From positions 62,001 to 126,000 of the forward strand of contig DASXCQ010000058.1 in the NCBI GenBank assembly GCA_036491115.1: a DNA stretch of 64,000 bases. Direction: 5' to 3'. This stretch comes from DATEPR01 sp036491115. Lineage in GTDB: Bacteria; Actinomycetota; Actinomycetes; Mycobacteriales; Pseudonocardiaceae. The translations under genes and the position numbers were made by a program. Within the stretch, counting starts at the first letter, position 1, and each line of letters begins with the position of its first letter. This document shows, in pieces, positions 42,806-50,178 of the stretch. The notes beneath the pieces are model-generated. The model ran no database searches. It was not told where the DNA came from and saw only the letters and a list, made by a program, of their open reading frames with translations.

Positions 42806-43601
42806 GTGGATCAACTCCGGGTCGGACGACGGATGCCTGCTGTGGACGGCGGAAACCGGTCGGGGTCACCCGGTGGTGACCTGCCACGGCGGCCCCGGCC
42901 TGTGGGACATGTTCGGTGACGTGGCCGACGCGCTGGCCGGGCACGTGCGGGTGATCTGCTGGGACCAGCGCGGCTGCGGGCGCTCCGAGCGGCGCGGCCC
43001 GTACTCGATGGCCCGCACGGCAGCCGATCTGGACGCGGTGCGGCAGCACCACGGCCTCGACCGGATGGCGCTGCTGGGCCATTCCTGGGGCGCGCAACTG
43101 GCCCTGCGCTACGCGTTGGACCACCCGGACCGGGTCAGCGGGCTCGTCTACGTGTCCGGCGTCGGGCTCGGCCGAGCGTGGCACCCGGCCTACGAACAGG
43201 CCATCGAGGCGCGCATGGCCGGCCATCCGCGCCCGGCCGCCAGGAGCCGCGAGGAGGCGGTGCTGCGATGGTCGGCCGACTTCGCCGACCGGGACAGGGC
43301 GATGGAGTACGCGGAACGCATGGCCACGCCGTGGTTCGACGTCAACTACGAGTGCAACGCCGAGATCAACACGTCGGACAGGGCGACGTGGCGGGAGGAC
43401 GACCTGCTGGCCGCCTGCCGGGAGTTGGCGGTGCCGACGCTGATCGTCGACGGCGCCCAGGACATCCGGCCGCGCTGGGCCGTCGACTCGCTGCACCAGG
43501 CGCTGCCTGCTGCGGCCCGGGTGGTGCTGCCGGACGTCGGACACGTGCCGTGGCTGGAAGATCCTGCGCCGTTCTACTCGGCTCTGCTTGACTTCTTGTG
43601 A
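42806..43601 (+). pseudogene. Proline iminopeptidase-like alpha/beta hydrolase, possible N-terminal frameshift
   Basis: The main frame carries HPVVTCHGGPGLWD (oxyanion HGGPG), WDQRGCGRS, LLGHSWGAQLALRYAL (nucleophile Ser), VDGAQDIRPRW (Asp) and LPDVGHVPWLE (His): peptidase family S33. Homologous sequence extends upstream as DDGCLLWTAETGRGHP, but no start codon exists in that frame. GTG 42806 begins VDQLRVG in another frame and a one-base change near 42825 would join them. If the break is real, a shortened protein could start at GTG 42873 and would lack the first strand. Confidence 0.72.
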
Positions 43602-43645
43602 CGGGCATCACAGGAACTCGGCGCTGAGCGCGGACAGGAAACGGC

Positions 43646-44218
43646 GTGCACACCAACCTGCGGGCGCGCATCCGGGCCGGCGACCAGCACGCGTTCGCGG
43701 AGCTGTTCGACGCGCACGCCAGGGCCGTCTACAACCACGCGTTCCGGCTGACCGGTGACTGGTCGGTGGCCGAGGACATCGTCTCGTTGACGTTCCTGGA
43801 GGCGTGGCGGCTGCGCGAGCGGCTCGAACCGGACGGTGGATCGACGCTGCCGTGGCTGCTGGGGATAGCCACGAACGTCACCCGGAACACCGCCCGCGCC
43901 GGCCGCCGGCACCGAGAGGCGCTGCGCAGGCTGCCCACCACGGGCAGCGCACCGGACTTCGCCGACGAGCTGGCGGGCCGGCTGGACGATGCCCGGCGAC
44001 TGGCCGCGGTGCGGCTGGTGCTGGACCGGTTGCGGCGGGCCGAACGCGAGGTTTTCGTGCTGTGCGTGTGGTCGGGCCTGGACTACGCGACGGCGGCGCG
44101 GGCGCTGCGAGTGCCGGTCGGCACGGTCCGCTCCCGGCTGTCCCGTGCCCGCACCCGGTTGCGTTCGCTCGCCGAGGACGAGCTCGCCGGCGACCTGATC
44201 AGAAGGGCGCACCGATGA
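43646..44218 (+). CDS. ECF-type RNA polymerase sigma factor
   Basis: 190 residues from GTG. Region 2: AFAELFDAHARAVYNHAFRLTGDWSVAEDIVSLTFLEAWRLRERLEPDGGSTLPWLLGIATNVTRN. Region 4: VLDRLRRAEREVFVLCVWSGLDYATAARALRVPVGTVRSRLSRARTRLRSL. Both complete. Its stop overlaps the start of a membrane-anchored partner, the usual place for the anti-sigma or a CU044_5270-type protein. Confidence 0.93.
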   Translation: MHTNLRARIRAGDQHAFAELFDAHARAVYNHAFRLTGDWSVAEDIVSLTFLEAWRLRERLEPDGGSTLPWLLGIATNVTRNTARAGRRHREALRRLPTTGSAPDFADELAGRLDDARRLAAVRLVLDRLRRAEREVFVLCVWSGLDYATAARALRVPVGTVRSRLSRARTRLRSLAEDELAGDLIRRAHR

Positions 44219-45159
44219 ACGACGACCTGCCCGTGCCGCCGGAAAGGGACTTCCCGTTCGGCCGGCACCAGCTCGTCAAGGAGCGGGTGCTGGCCGGAAT
44301 CAACGCCGACCCACCGAAACGCAAGCGGGCGAGGGTGTGGGTGCCGGTGGTCACGGTGGTCACCGCAGCGGTGGTCGCGCTGGTGACCGTGTCGCTGCAC
44401 CACTCCACCGTCACTCCTGTCGCCACACCGACGCCCTCCCACCAGGCGGTCGAATCGACCAACCCACGGGCGGTCAGGCTGCTGGCGCAGGTCGCCACCG
44501 CTGCCGGCCGGCAGCCGACGCCCGTCGTGCGGGACGACCAGTTCGAGTACGTCGAGTCGAAGGTGAGCGGTGCGACCGGCGCGGGCCTGGATCCTCCGCA
44601 CGTCAGGCAGATCTGGCTGCCCGTCGCCGACCTGTGCCAGCACGGCCTGGTGCGGGAGGGCGGCCAGGACACCGATCTGAGCGAGCGCGACGAACCCGGC
44701 GTGACCTGTCCGTACGCCGGCTACCTCAACTATCCGACGTACCGGCTGCTGGCCGGCCTGCCCACCGACCCGCACGCCCTGCTGGCCATGATCTACACCC
44801 AGGAACAGGGCCACGGCCCGGACCCGGACTCGGAGGCGTTCACCACCATCGGTGACCTGCTCCGCGAGTCCGTACCGCCACCCGCGGTCAGCGCCGCGCT
44901 GTACCGGGCGGCGGCGCTGATCCCCGGTGTGCAGTTGGTGCCGGACGCCGTGGATGCGACGGGGCGGCCCGGCGTCGCGGTCAGCAGGACCAGCCAGGGC
45001 GTGCGCTACGAGTGGATCTTCGACCGGACCGGCCTGCAGATGATCGGTGAGCGCGATGTGCTGACCAAGTCGAGCCAGGCCGGCAAGGTGGGCACCATCG
45101 AGGACGACACGGCGATCCTGGCGAAGGCCATCGTCGACACCGTCGGTGCTACGCGGTAG
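44215..45159 (+). CDS. CU044_5270-family membrane protein (sigma factor partner)
   Basis: 314 residues; ATG overlaps the sigma stop (ATGA). Cytoplasmic start FPFGRHQLVKERVLAGI, basic KRKRARV, one membrane span (about 42-62, VPVVTVVTAAVVALVTVSL), then an extracytoplasmic domain with FEYVESKVSG, LPTDPHALLAMIYTQ, ALYRAAALIPGVQLVPDAVDATGRPGVAV. This is the CU044_5270 pattern commonly paired with ECF factors in actinobacteria; the exact role (anti-sigma-like or sensor) is not established. Confidence 0.85.
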   Translation: MNDDLPVPPERDFPFGRHQLVKERVLAGINADPPKRKRARVWVPVVTVVTAAVVALVTVSLHHSTVTPVATPTPSHQAVESTNPRAVRLLAQVATAAGRQPTPVVRDDQFEYVESKVSGATGAGLDPPHVRQIWLPVADLCQHGLVREGGQDTDLSERDEPGVTCPYAGYLNYPTYRLLAGLPTDPHALLAMIYTQEQGHGPDPDSEAFTTIGDLLRESVPPPAVSAALYRAAALIPGVQLVPDAVDATGRPGVAVSRTSQGVRYEWIFDRTGLQMIGERDVLTKSSQAGKVGTIEDDTAILAKAIVDTVGATR

Positions 45160-45646
45160 CGGTGTCCCGGTACCACTGCCAGTAGGCGCGGCGGGCGGCC
45201 ACGTCGGTGTCCGGCTCCCAGGTGGCGCCCCCCGCCTCGGCCAGACTGGCCAGGTAACACGGCGTCCACTCGGCAGGCGGCACCTCGATCTCACCCGCGG
45301 CGTCCGGCTGGTCGTGGATCTCGCCGGCCACGGCGTGCCGGGCGGTGGTGAGGCACGCGAAGCCGGCGTACACGGCGGTGAAGGCGCTGGGGCCGAGTGC
45401 GTCGTCCAGCTTGGTGTGCAGGGCGTTCAGGGCTCGGGTCAGTGCCGGGTCGCGGTCGCGCAGTGCCCGGTTCAGCAACGCCATCGGCTCGTCGTCGTCC
45501 GGGAACCTGGCCTGCCACACGGGATAGGCGCGCCGGGCGCAGAGTTCTTCCAGGCGCAGCAAGGCGTCCACTCCGTGCTTCCGGACGTCCGCCCGGATGC
45601 GCATGCGCTCCGCGTACGCGGGTTCGCCGTTGGCGGTCATGGTCAC
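45149..45646 (-). CDS. Conserved hypothetical protein
   Basis: 165 residues from GTG (ATG two codons later also possible). Helical sequence: LLRLEELCARRAYPVWQARFPDDDEPMALLNRALRDRDPALTRALNALHTKLDD, and an aromatic end AARRAYWQWYRDTATA. I do not recognise the family. No signal, membrane segment or metal motif. The GTG overlaps the TGA of the upstream hydrolase fragment. Overlaps the convergent CU044_5270-type gene by 11 bp. Confidence 0.65.
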   Translation of the reverse strand: MTMTANGEPAYAERMRIRADVRKHGVDALLRLEELCARRAYPVWQARFPDDDEPMALLNRALRDRDPALTRALNALHTKLDDALGPSAFTAVYAGFACLTTARHAVAGEIHDQPDAAGEIEVPPAEWTPCYLASLAEAGGATWEPDTDVAARRAYWQWYRDTATA

Positions 45647-45810
45647 CCGGCCACGTGCTCGACAAGCCAGGGGCGCAGCATGGGTAGGACGTTATCCGGC
45701 TGCATCGCCTGGGTGTGATCGAGCCCGTCCAGGACGCGGATGTCCTACCCGGCCGCGATCAGTTCCGCCCGGTTCGCTGCCGTCGCGCCCGCGATGTCCA
45801 CCGTCGCGCC
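45643..45810 (-). pseudogene. Alpha/beta hydrolase C-terminal fragment
   Basis: The frame ending at 45643 reads DIRVLDGLDHTQAMQPDNVLPMLRPWLVEHVAG, which looks like the His-containing end of an alpha/beta hydrolase (LDGLDH). An in-frame TAG at 45745-45747 separates it from ANRAELIAAG upstream. Nothing else of the enzyme is left. It overlaps the degenerate end of the kinase-like gene, so a deletion probably fused the two. Confidence 0.5.
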
Positions 45811-46322
45811 GGCCCGCCCATCGCCGCCGCATCCCTGACCAGTGCCCGGCGCAGCGTCTCGTCCTCGGCGATGTCGACGAAGATCGCGATGTCCCAGTGC
45901 TGGCGGAGTTCGGGGCGCAGGAGGAACACGCCGTCGAAGATCAGCAGCGCGTCGTCGGGTGCGGTTCTGGGTGGCTCGTCGACGGGCTGGTCGGTGCTGT
46001 GGTCGAACACGGCGGTGCGGTAGCGGCGGTCGCCGGTCGGGCCCAGCGGGTCGAGCACGGCGTGCCGGACGGCGGCGTAGTCGAACGTGTCGTGGTAGCA
46101 GCCTTCCGGGGAGAGGCTGCCCCGGCGCCTGCGGACCGCGCTGGGCCGGTGGAAGCCGTCGACGCCCGCGCGGATCACGGCTCGGCGGCTGTCCACGCGT
46201 TCGGCGAGTTGGTCGGCCAGCGTGGTCTTGCGGGCGGCGTCCGGACCGTCGACCGCGACCCGGCGGATGCTCGGTGGCGCGATCAGGTCGGCCAGGGCGG
46301 TGATCAGCGCGTCGCGGGTCAT
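45759..46322 (-). pseudogene. Uridine-kinase-like P-loop protein, degenerate
   Basis: 187 residues. RRVAVDGPDAARKTTLADQLAERVDSRRAVIRAGVDGFHRPSAVRRRRGSLSPEGCYHDTFDYAAVRHAVLDPLGP follows the uridine kinase-like pattern. The Walker A Gly before Lys is Arg (GPDAARKT for GxxxxGKT), a one-base change that should disable nucleotide binding. After ALVRDAAAMGG the homology ends and the frame drifts into ARRWTSRARRQRTGRN. The expected C-terminal YIPGQ-type block is missing. Start overlaps the upstream gene (ATGA). Confidence 0.7.
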
Positions 46323-46852
46323 GCGAGTCCGGCGACGATCCGGCGGAGAACCGCGTCCCTGCTGGGCGCGTCCCGGATGAACTCCGTCGACATCAGAACG
46401 TGTTCCGGAGTGATGCGGTGGCAGAGCGAACCCTGGACGGCCAGTTCCGTGATGGTCAGCCGGAACGGTCGCGCCGGGCGACCGAGTTCCACCTCCGTGG
46501 CGCCCACGATGTCGCCGACGTCGACGTGTTCGTCGTGCAGGGTGCTCTGGTACCGGGCGAACTCCCCCTCGAAGGCGGACACGGCGGCGTCGACGGCCGG
46601 GCGCAGCGGACCGGCGTAGTGGCCGACCTCGGCGGCGGTCAGGACGTCGGCCCACCAGTCCGGCCACTGCTCGGCGACGGCGGCCCGGTCCACGCCGGCC
46701 GGCACGCTCACCGGGACGGGTGGGGTGAGCAGCGGAATGTCCGGCTCGGTGGTCACGGAGAGGGCGAGCGCGTCACGGACGTAGAGGGCGACGTCAACCA
46801 GGTAGGACGTGCCCTGCTGGATCCGCCACGATGGGGTGCCGGCGTGCCACAT
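46319..46852 (-). CDS. Conserved hypothetical protein
   Basis: 177 residues from ATG (MWHAGTPSWRIQQG). Mixed alpha/beta sequence: SYLVDVALYVRDALALSVTTEPDIPLLTPPVPVSVP, AEQWPDWWADVLTAAEVGHYAGPLRPAVDAAVSAFEGEF, FRLTITELAVQGSLCHRITPEHVLMS. Not assigned to a family. Translationally coupled (ATGA) to the broken kinase gene, and divergent from the P-loop kinase gene at 46911. Confidence 0.7.
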   Translation of the reverse strand: MWHAGTPSWRIQQGTSYLVDVALYVRDALALSVTTEPDIPLLTPPVPVSVPAGVDRAAVAEQWPDWWADVLTAAEVGHYAGPLRPAVDAAVSAFEGEFARYQSTLHDEHVDVGDIVGATEVELGRPARPFRLTITELAVQGSLCHRITPEHVLMSTEFIRDAPSRDAVLRRIVAGLA

Positions 46853-46910
46853 GTGGCTACCGTAGCGGGTGTTACGGGCCGGTCAGATCGACGCCATACG
46901 ATGCGGGGCC

Positions 46911-47453
46911 ATGGAACCCACACTCGTTGTGCTCGGCGGACTTCCGGCTACCGGGAAGTCGACGGTGGGCAGGTTGGCCAGCGCCAGTCTCGGCGCGGCC
47001 TACGTGCGCATCGACACCATCGAGCAGGCCATCAAGGAGTCGGAGACCAACGCCGACAACGGGCTGAACCACGCCGTCGAGTGGGGTCTGGGCTACGAGG
47101 TGGCCTACGCCGTCGTACGCGACCTGCTCAGGCAGGGCACCGACGTGTTCGCCGACTGCGTCAACCCGATGAAGATCACCCGCGACGCATGGCAGGCGCT
47201 GGCCGCCTCGGCCGGCGCCCGCCTGGTCGAGGTGGAACTGATCTGTTCCGACACGGCGGAACACCAGCACCGCGTCACGTCCCGCACGGTCGACATCCCG
47301 AACCTGTTCCTGCCTACGTGGCAACAGATCGTGGACCGCGACTACGAGCCCTGGGACCGCCCGCACGTCGTCCTGGACACCGCCGGCACGCCGGCCACCG
47401 AGACCGTCGGCCAGCTCTGTGCCGAGGTCGGTCAGACCTCGTCGAGAAACTGA
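46911..47453 (+). CDS. AAA/P-loop kinase family protein
   Basis: 180 residues from ATG. Walker A: VVLGGLPATGKSTVGRLA (GLPATGKST). AYVRIDTIEQAIKES and VFADCVNPMKITRDAW follow as in zeta-toxin/ATP-dependent small-molecule kinase folds, and RTVDIPNLFLPTWQQIVDRDYEPWDRPHVVLDTAGTPA ends it as a lid and base-binding region. Substrate unknown; a sugar or nucleoside-type kinase is plausible. Its 3' end overlaps the convergent hydrolase fragment by 22 bp. Confidence 0.85.
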   Translation: MEPTLVVLGGLPATGKSTVGRLASASLGAAYVRIDTIEQAIKESETNADNGLNHAVEWGLGYEVAYAVVRDLLRQGTDVFADCVNPMKITRDAWQALAASAGARLVEVELICSDTAEHQHRVTSRTVDIPNLFLPTWQQIVDRDYEPWDRPHVVLDTAGTPATETVGQLCAEVGQTSSRN

Positions 47454-47917
47454 AGCATCCGCTCCAGCAACAACTCCGCCGACTTCGCGTCGTACTCGGG
47501 CAGGCCCGGATCGGCGAACAGGTGGCCGGCGACCGGGTATTCGAAGAACTCGAACCGGCTGCCGGACGCGCACACGCTCTCCGCCAACAGGTCCACCCCG
47601 TCGGCCGACCGCCACGGATCGGAAGCCGCGTAGTGCACCTGCACCGGCACACCGGCCGGCCATGCCGGAATCCCCAACGCGGACAACGGAAGCGCCGCGT
47701 GCGGCAACAGCGCACCACGCGCTCCCGGCCGGCTGGCGGCCAGGTGCTCCGCCGACGCGCCACCGTTGGAGAAGCCCGCGTACACCACGTCCGCCGGCAG
47801 GTCCGCCACCGCCGCCCCGGTGCGCCGGATCATCTCGGGCACGCCGATGCCCTCGTAGTGGCGGACCGCCACGTCCATGTCGTCGAAGACCTCGCCGCCG
47901 GCGACCGCGACCCGCAC
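47432..47917 (-). pseudogene. Dienelactone hydrolase family protein, N-terminally truncated
   Basis: 161 residues remain: GEVFDDMDVAVRHYEGIG, nucleophile Ser in VYAGFSNGGASAEHLAASRPGARGALLPHAA, Asp in HYAASDPWRSADG and His in PVAGHLFADPGLPEYD. Family members have about 45 more residues at the N-terminus, including the first strand and oxyanion residue. Sequence upstream of 47917 belongs to a different gene on the other strand, so the start was lost at a rearrangement breakpoint. A GTG at 47917 could still be used. Confidence 0.72.
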
Positions 47918-47929
47918 CTGTCACCGACG

Positions 47930-48070
47930 TCGCCGGGCGGCTGGGAGTCACACGCCGACGACCTGGCCGTGCGCATCGTGCCGGGCGCCGGCCACTTGCT
48001 CGCCGAGCAGTGCCCCGAACTCGTGGCCGACGCGATCCGCGGCTTCGCCGGCAGTGAGCGTCGGGGGTGA
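47930..48070 (+). pseudogene. Alpha/beta hydrolase C-terminal fragment (inverted)
   Basis: The plus frame reads GGWESHADDLAVRIVPGAGHLLAEQCPELVADAIRGFAGSERRG-stop, the last strand, catalytic His (PGAGHLL) and final helix of an alpha/beta hydrolase. No enzyme precedes it. The matching N-terminal piece is on the minus strand at 48446-48540. Its stop overlaps the sigma factor start by GTGA. Confidence 0.62.
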
Positions 48071-48445
48071 TGGCACCGGACAGCCAACTCGCCGCCCTGG
48101 TGGTGGCCGCGCAGCGTGGCCACACCAGGGCGATGAACGCGCTCCTGGACCGGCTCGCGCCGTTCGTCGGCAGGCGGTGCGGGCCGATCGCGCTGGACGA
48201 CGGTCCGGACGCGGTGCAGGAGACGCTGACCACGGTGTTCCGGCAGTTGCGGCGGTTGCGCGATCCAGAGGCGTTGTTCGGCTGGGCGCGGGTGATCGCG
48301 GTGCGCGAGGCGGTGCGGATCGCGTCCCGGGAGCCGCGCGTCGCCCTGGCCGACCTGCCGGCACCCGGCGATCCGCAGCTCGCCACCGACATCCGCGACG
48401 TGTTGGACCGGCTCTCGCCGGAGCACCGGGCGATCCTGGTGCTGC
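48067..48445 (+). pseudogene. Sigma-70 family (ECF) factor, 3'-truncated
   Basis: Region 2 is complete: LAALVVAAQRGHTRAMNALLDRLAPFVGRRCGPIALDDGPDAVQETLTTVFRQLRRLRDPEALFGWARVIAVREAVR. Region 4 starts as DVLDRLSPEHRAILVL and stops; the helix-turn-helix that reads the -35 element is absent. The frame then runs antisense through an alpha/beta hydrolase N-terminus. Without region 4 it should not act as a normal sigma factor. Confidence 0.75.
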
Positions 48446-48540
48446 CCGGCACCGGCTTCCGCCACGTGCCAGCGCAGTCCTGGTGTCTGGACATACCGGT
48501 GCCGCACGCCGGCCACGGCCGGGCACTGAACAGTCGTCAC
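48446..48540 (-). pseudogene. Alpha/beta hydrolase N-terminal fragment
   Basis: GTG at 48540 with GGGAGG four bases upstream gives VTTVQCPAVAGVRHRYVQTPGLRWHVAEAGAG, the first strands of an epoxide-hydrolase-like alpha/beta hydrolase (usually followed by PVLLLHG). Homology ends at about 48446. It likely belongs to the same original gene as the C-terminal piece at 47930-48070. Confidence 0.65.
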
Positions 48541-48607
48541 GTTGCCTCCCTCATGGTGTCCCTGCACTGCGGGAGGCGAGGCGGAGCCGAAAGGTTCCCG
48601 ATGACTG

Positions 48608-50098
48608 TCAGCTCGGGCGCTGCCGGGTGGCGCGCGGCAGCGTCACCAGGGTCCAGCCGGTCAGGTCGCACAGCCTGGCCAGCGCCACCGACCGCGCCAC
48701 CGCACGGCCGCGCCGCCTGGCCAGCCGGGCGCCGGGCGCGGGTTCGGCCCGGCTGGCCGCGATCACCCTGCCGTTGGCGTTGAGCAGGGCCAACGGCGCC
48801 GGACCGGCACACAGTGCCGGCATGATCCGACGTTCGACGTGGTCGGACAGCACGTCCATGGCCGCGATGCCCAGCGGCCGGTCGCCGTCGTGCACCGGTA
48901 CGGACAGCGTGAACGTGTACTGGTTGGTGCACGCGTAGTCGACGTAGGGGCCCGCCACGTGTTCACGCCGGGCACGGATCGGCACGTCGAACCACTCCTC
49001 CGCGGTGTAGTCGAAGAAGTCGGGCCCGCTCGGATCGAGGTTGACCCGCAGTGCCTCCGGCGTGCCGTCGACCTGCCGCCACCACCACTCCAGCCAGTAC
49101 GGCGCGTCGTCCACCAGACCGGGCGCGGTGACGATGCCGGTGCCCACCGCCAGGTCGCTGAAGTCCTCCAGGGTGGCGTGGATGCGCGGGCGCAGGGCGG
49201 CCAGGTCGGCGAGCGTGTAGCCATCAGCGCTACCGGTGACCGACGCCCGGTACGCGGCCGCCGTCGCGCGCAGGGCGGCCAGGATCCGCTCGACGTCGTC
49301 GGCCAGCGCCGACCAGGTCCGGTCGGCGTCCACGTGCTCGCCCTCGGACCGGTACAGGTCGACGCGCCACTGCATGAGCAGTTCGGTCTCGTGTGCGATG
49401 TGCTGCTCGGCGAGCTGCCGTGCCCGGTCCGGTTGGCCGTCGGCGACCGCGTCGACCAGGGCCTGGCGGGCCGTGACGGCCTCGGCGAGCTCGTCGTCGC
49501 CGAGCAGGACCCACACCAGGTCGCCTAGTTCGGCGCGCAGGTTCGCCTCGCCCTGGCTGAGCCGGGGCGCCTGGGCGGCGGCGGCGACCTCGATGCCGAA
49601 CTCGCTGTCCGCGCGCCGCCGTTCACCGGGAGTGGTCGCCGTGGCCAGCCGGTCGACCCGCCTGCGCAGCGCGGCGATCTCCAGCCGGGTGGCGCGGTGG
49701 GCGGCCAGCGAAGCCGAGGTGCCGAGCACCGCCTGCCGCCGGTCGCCGAGCTCACGTAGCTGCCGGACGGTCAGGCTGGCCAGGCCGGACCGACTCAGGG
49801 CGCCGCTGGACGGCCGCGCGACGAAGCTGCCGCCGGCCCGACCGCGCCGGGTGACCACCAGGCCGCGGTCCCGCAGGATCGCCAGCGCCTCCCGCAGGGT
49901 CAGCGTGGCCACGCCGAGTTGATCGGACAGCACGGCCTCGGCCGGCAGGCGTTCGCCGGGGGCGAGCAGGCCCAGCCGGATGGCCTCGGCCAGGCGGTCC
50001 GCGATCTGGTCTGACCGGCCGGACTGGACGTTGCCGAGTGCGGCAATCGCGCGCACGGCCGCCGTCGTCAGTCCTGATGCGGCCGGTGCTGTCGTCAT
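48608..50098 (-). CDS. GntR-family regulator fused to a Cache-like sensor domain
   Basis: 496 residues. N-terminal winged helix: SDQIADRLAEAIRLGLLAPGERLPAEAVLSDQLGVATLTLREALAILRDRGLVVTRRGRAGGSFV, then an FCD-like helical domain (about 95-240). From about 265 a second domain, with ATLEDFSDLAVGTGIVTAPGLVDDAPYWLEWWWRQVDG and FFDYTAEEWFDVPIRARREHVAGPYVDYACTNQYTFTLSVPVHDGDRPLGIAAMDVL, has the form of a PDC/Cache ligand-binding fold, often used for amino acids or polyamines. No membrane span. Divergent from the permease operon it probably regulates. Confidence 0.85.
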   Translation of the reverse strand: MTTAPAASGLTTAAVRAIAALGNVQSGRSDQIADRLAEAIRLGLLAPGERLPAEAVLSDQLGVATLTLREALAILRDRGLVVTRRGRAGGSFVARPSSGALSRSGLASLTVRQLRELGDRRQAVLGTSASLAAHRATRLEIAALRRRVDRLATATTPGERRRADSEFGIEVAAAAQAPRLSQGEANLRAELGDLVWVLLGDDELAEAVTARQALVDAVADGQPDRARQLAEQHIAHETELLMQWRVDLYRSEGEHVDADRTWSALADDVERILAALRATAAAYRASVTGSADGYTLADLAALRPRIHATLEDFSDLAVGTGIVTAPGLVDDAPYWLEWWWRQVDGTPEALRVNLDPSGPDFFDYTAEEWFDVPIRARREHVAGPYVDYACTNQYTFTLSVPVHDGDRPLGIAAMDVLSDHVERRIMPALCAGPAPLALLNANGRVIAASRAEPAPGARLARRRGRAVARSVALARLCDLTGWTLVTLPRATRQRPS

Positions 50099-50117
50099 GA
50101 CGTCCCCTGTCGCGGCC

Positions 50118-50150
50118 TTGACACTAATACATTTAAGAGTACATGATTTC
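50118..50150 (+). promoter_or_regulatory. Promoter region of the permease operon
   Basis: TTGACA at 50118-50123 followed by an AT-rich stretch (CTAATACATTTAAGAGTACATGAT), with CATGAT about 18 bases downstream as a poor -10. The AT content is striking for this genome. ACATTTAAGAGTACAT could also hold the regulator site. Confidence 0.5.
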
Positions 50151-50178
50151 TGAATTCGGGCACCGCAAGGAGGCGGCC

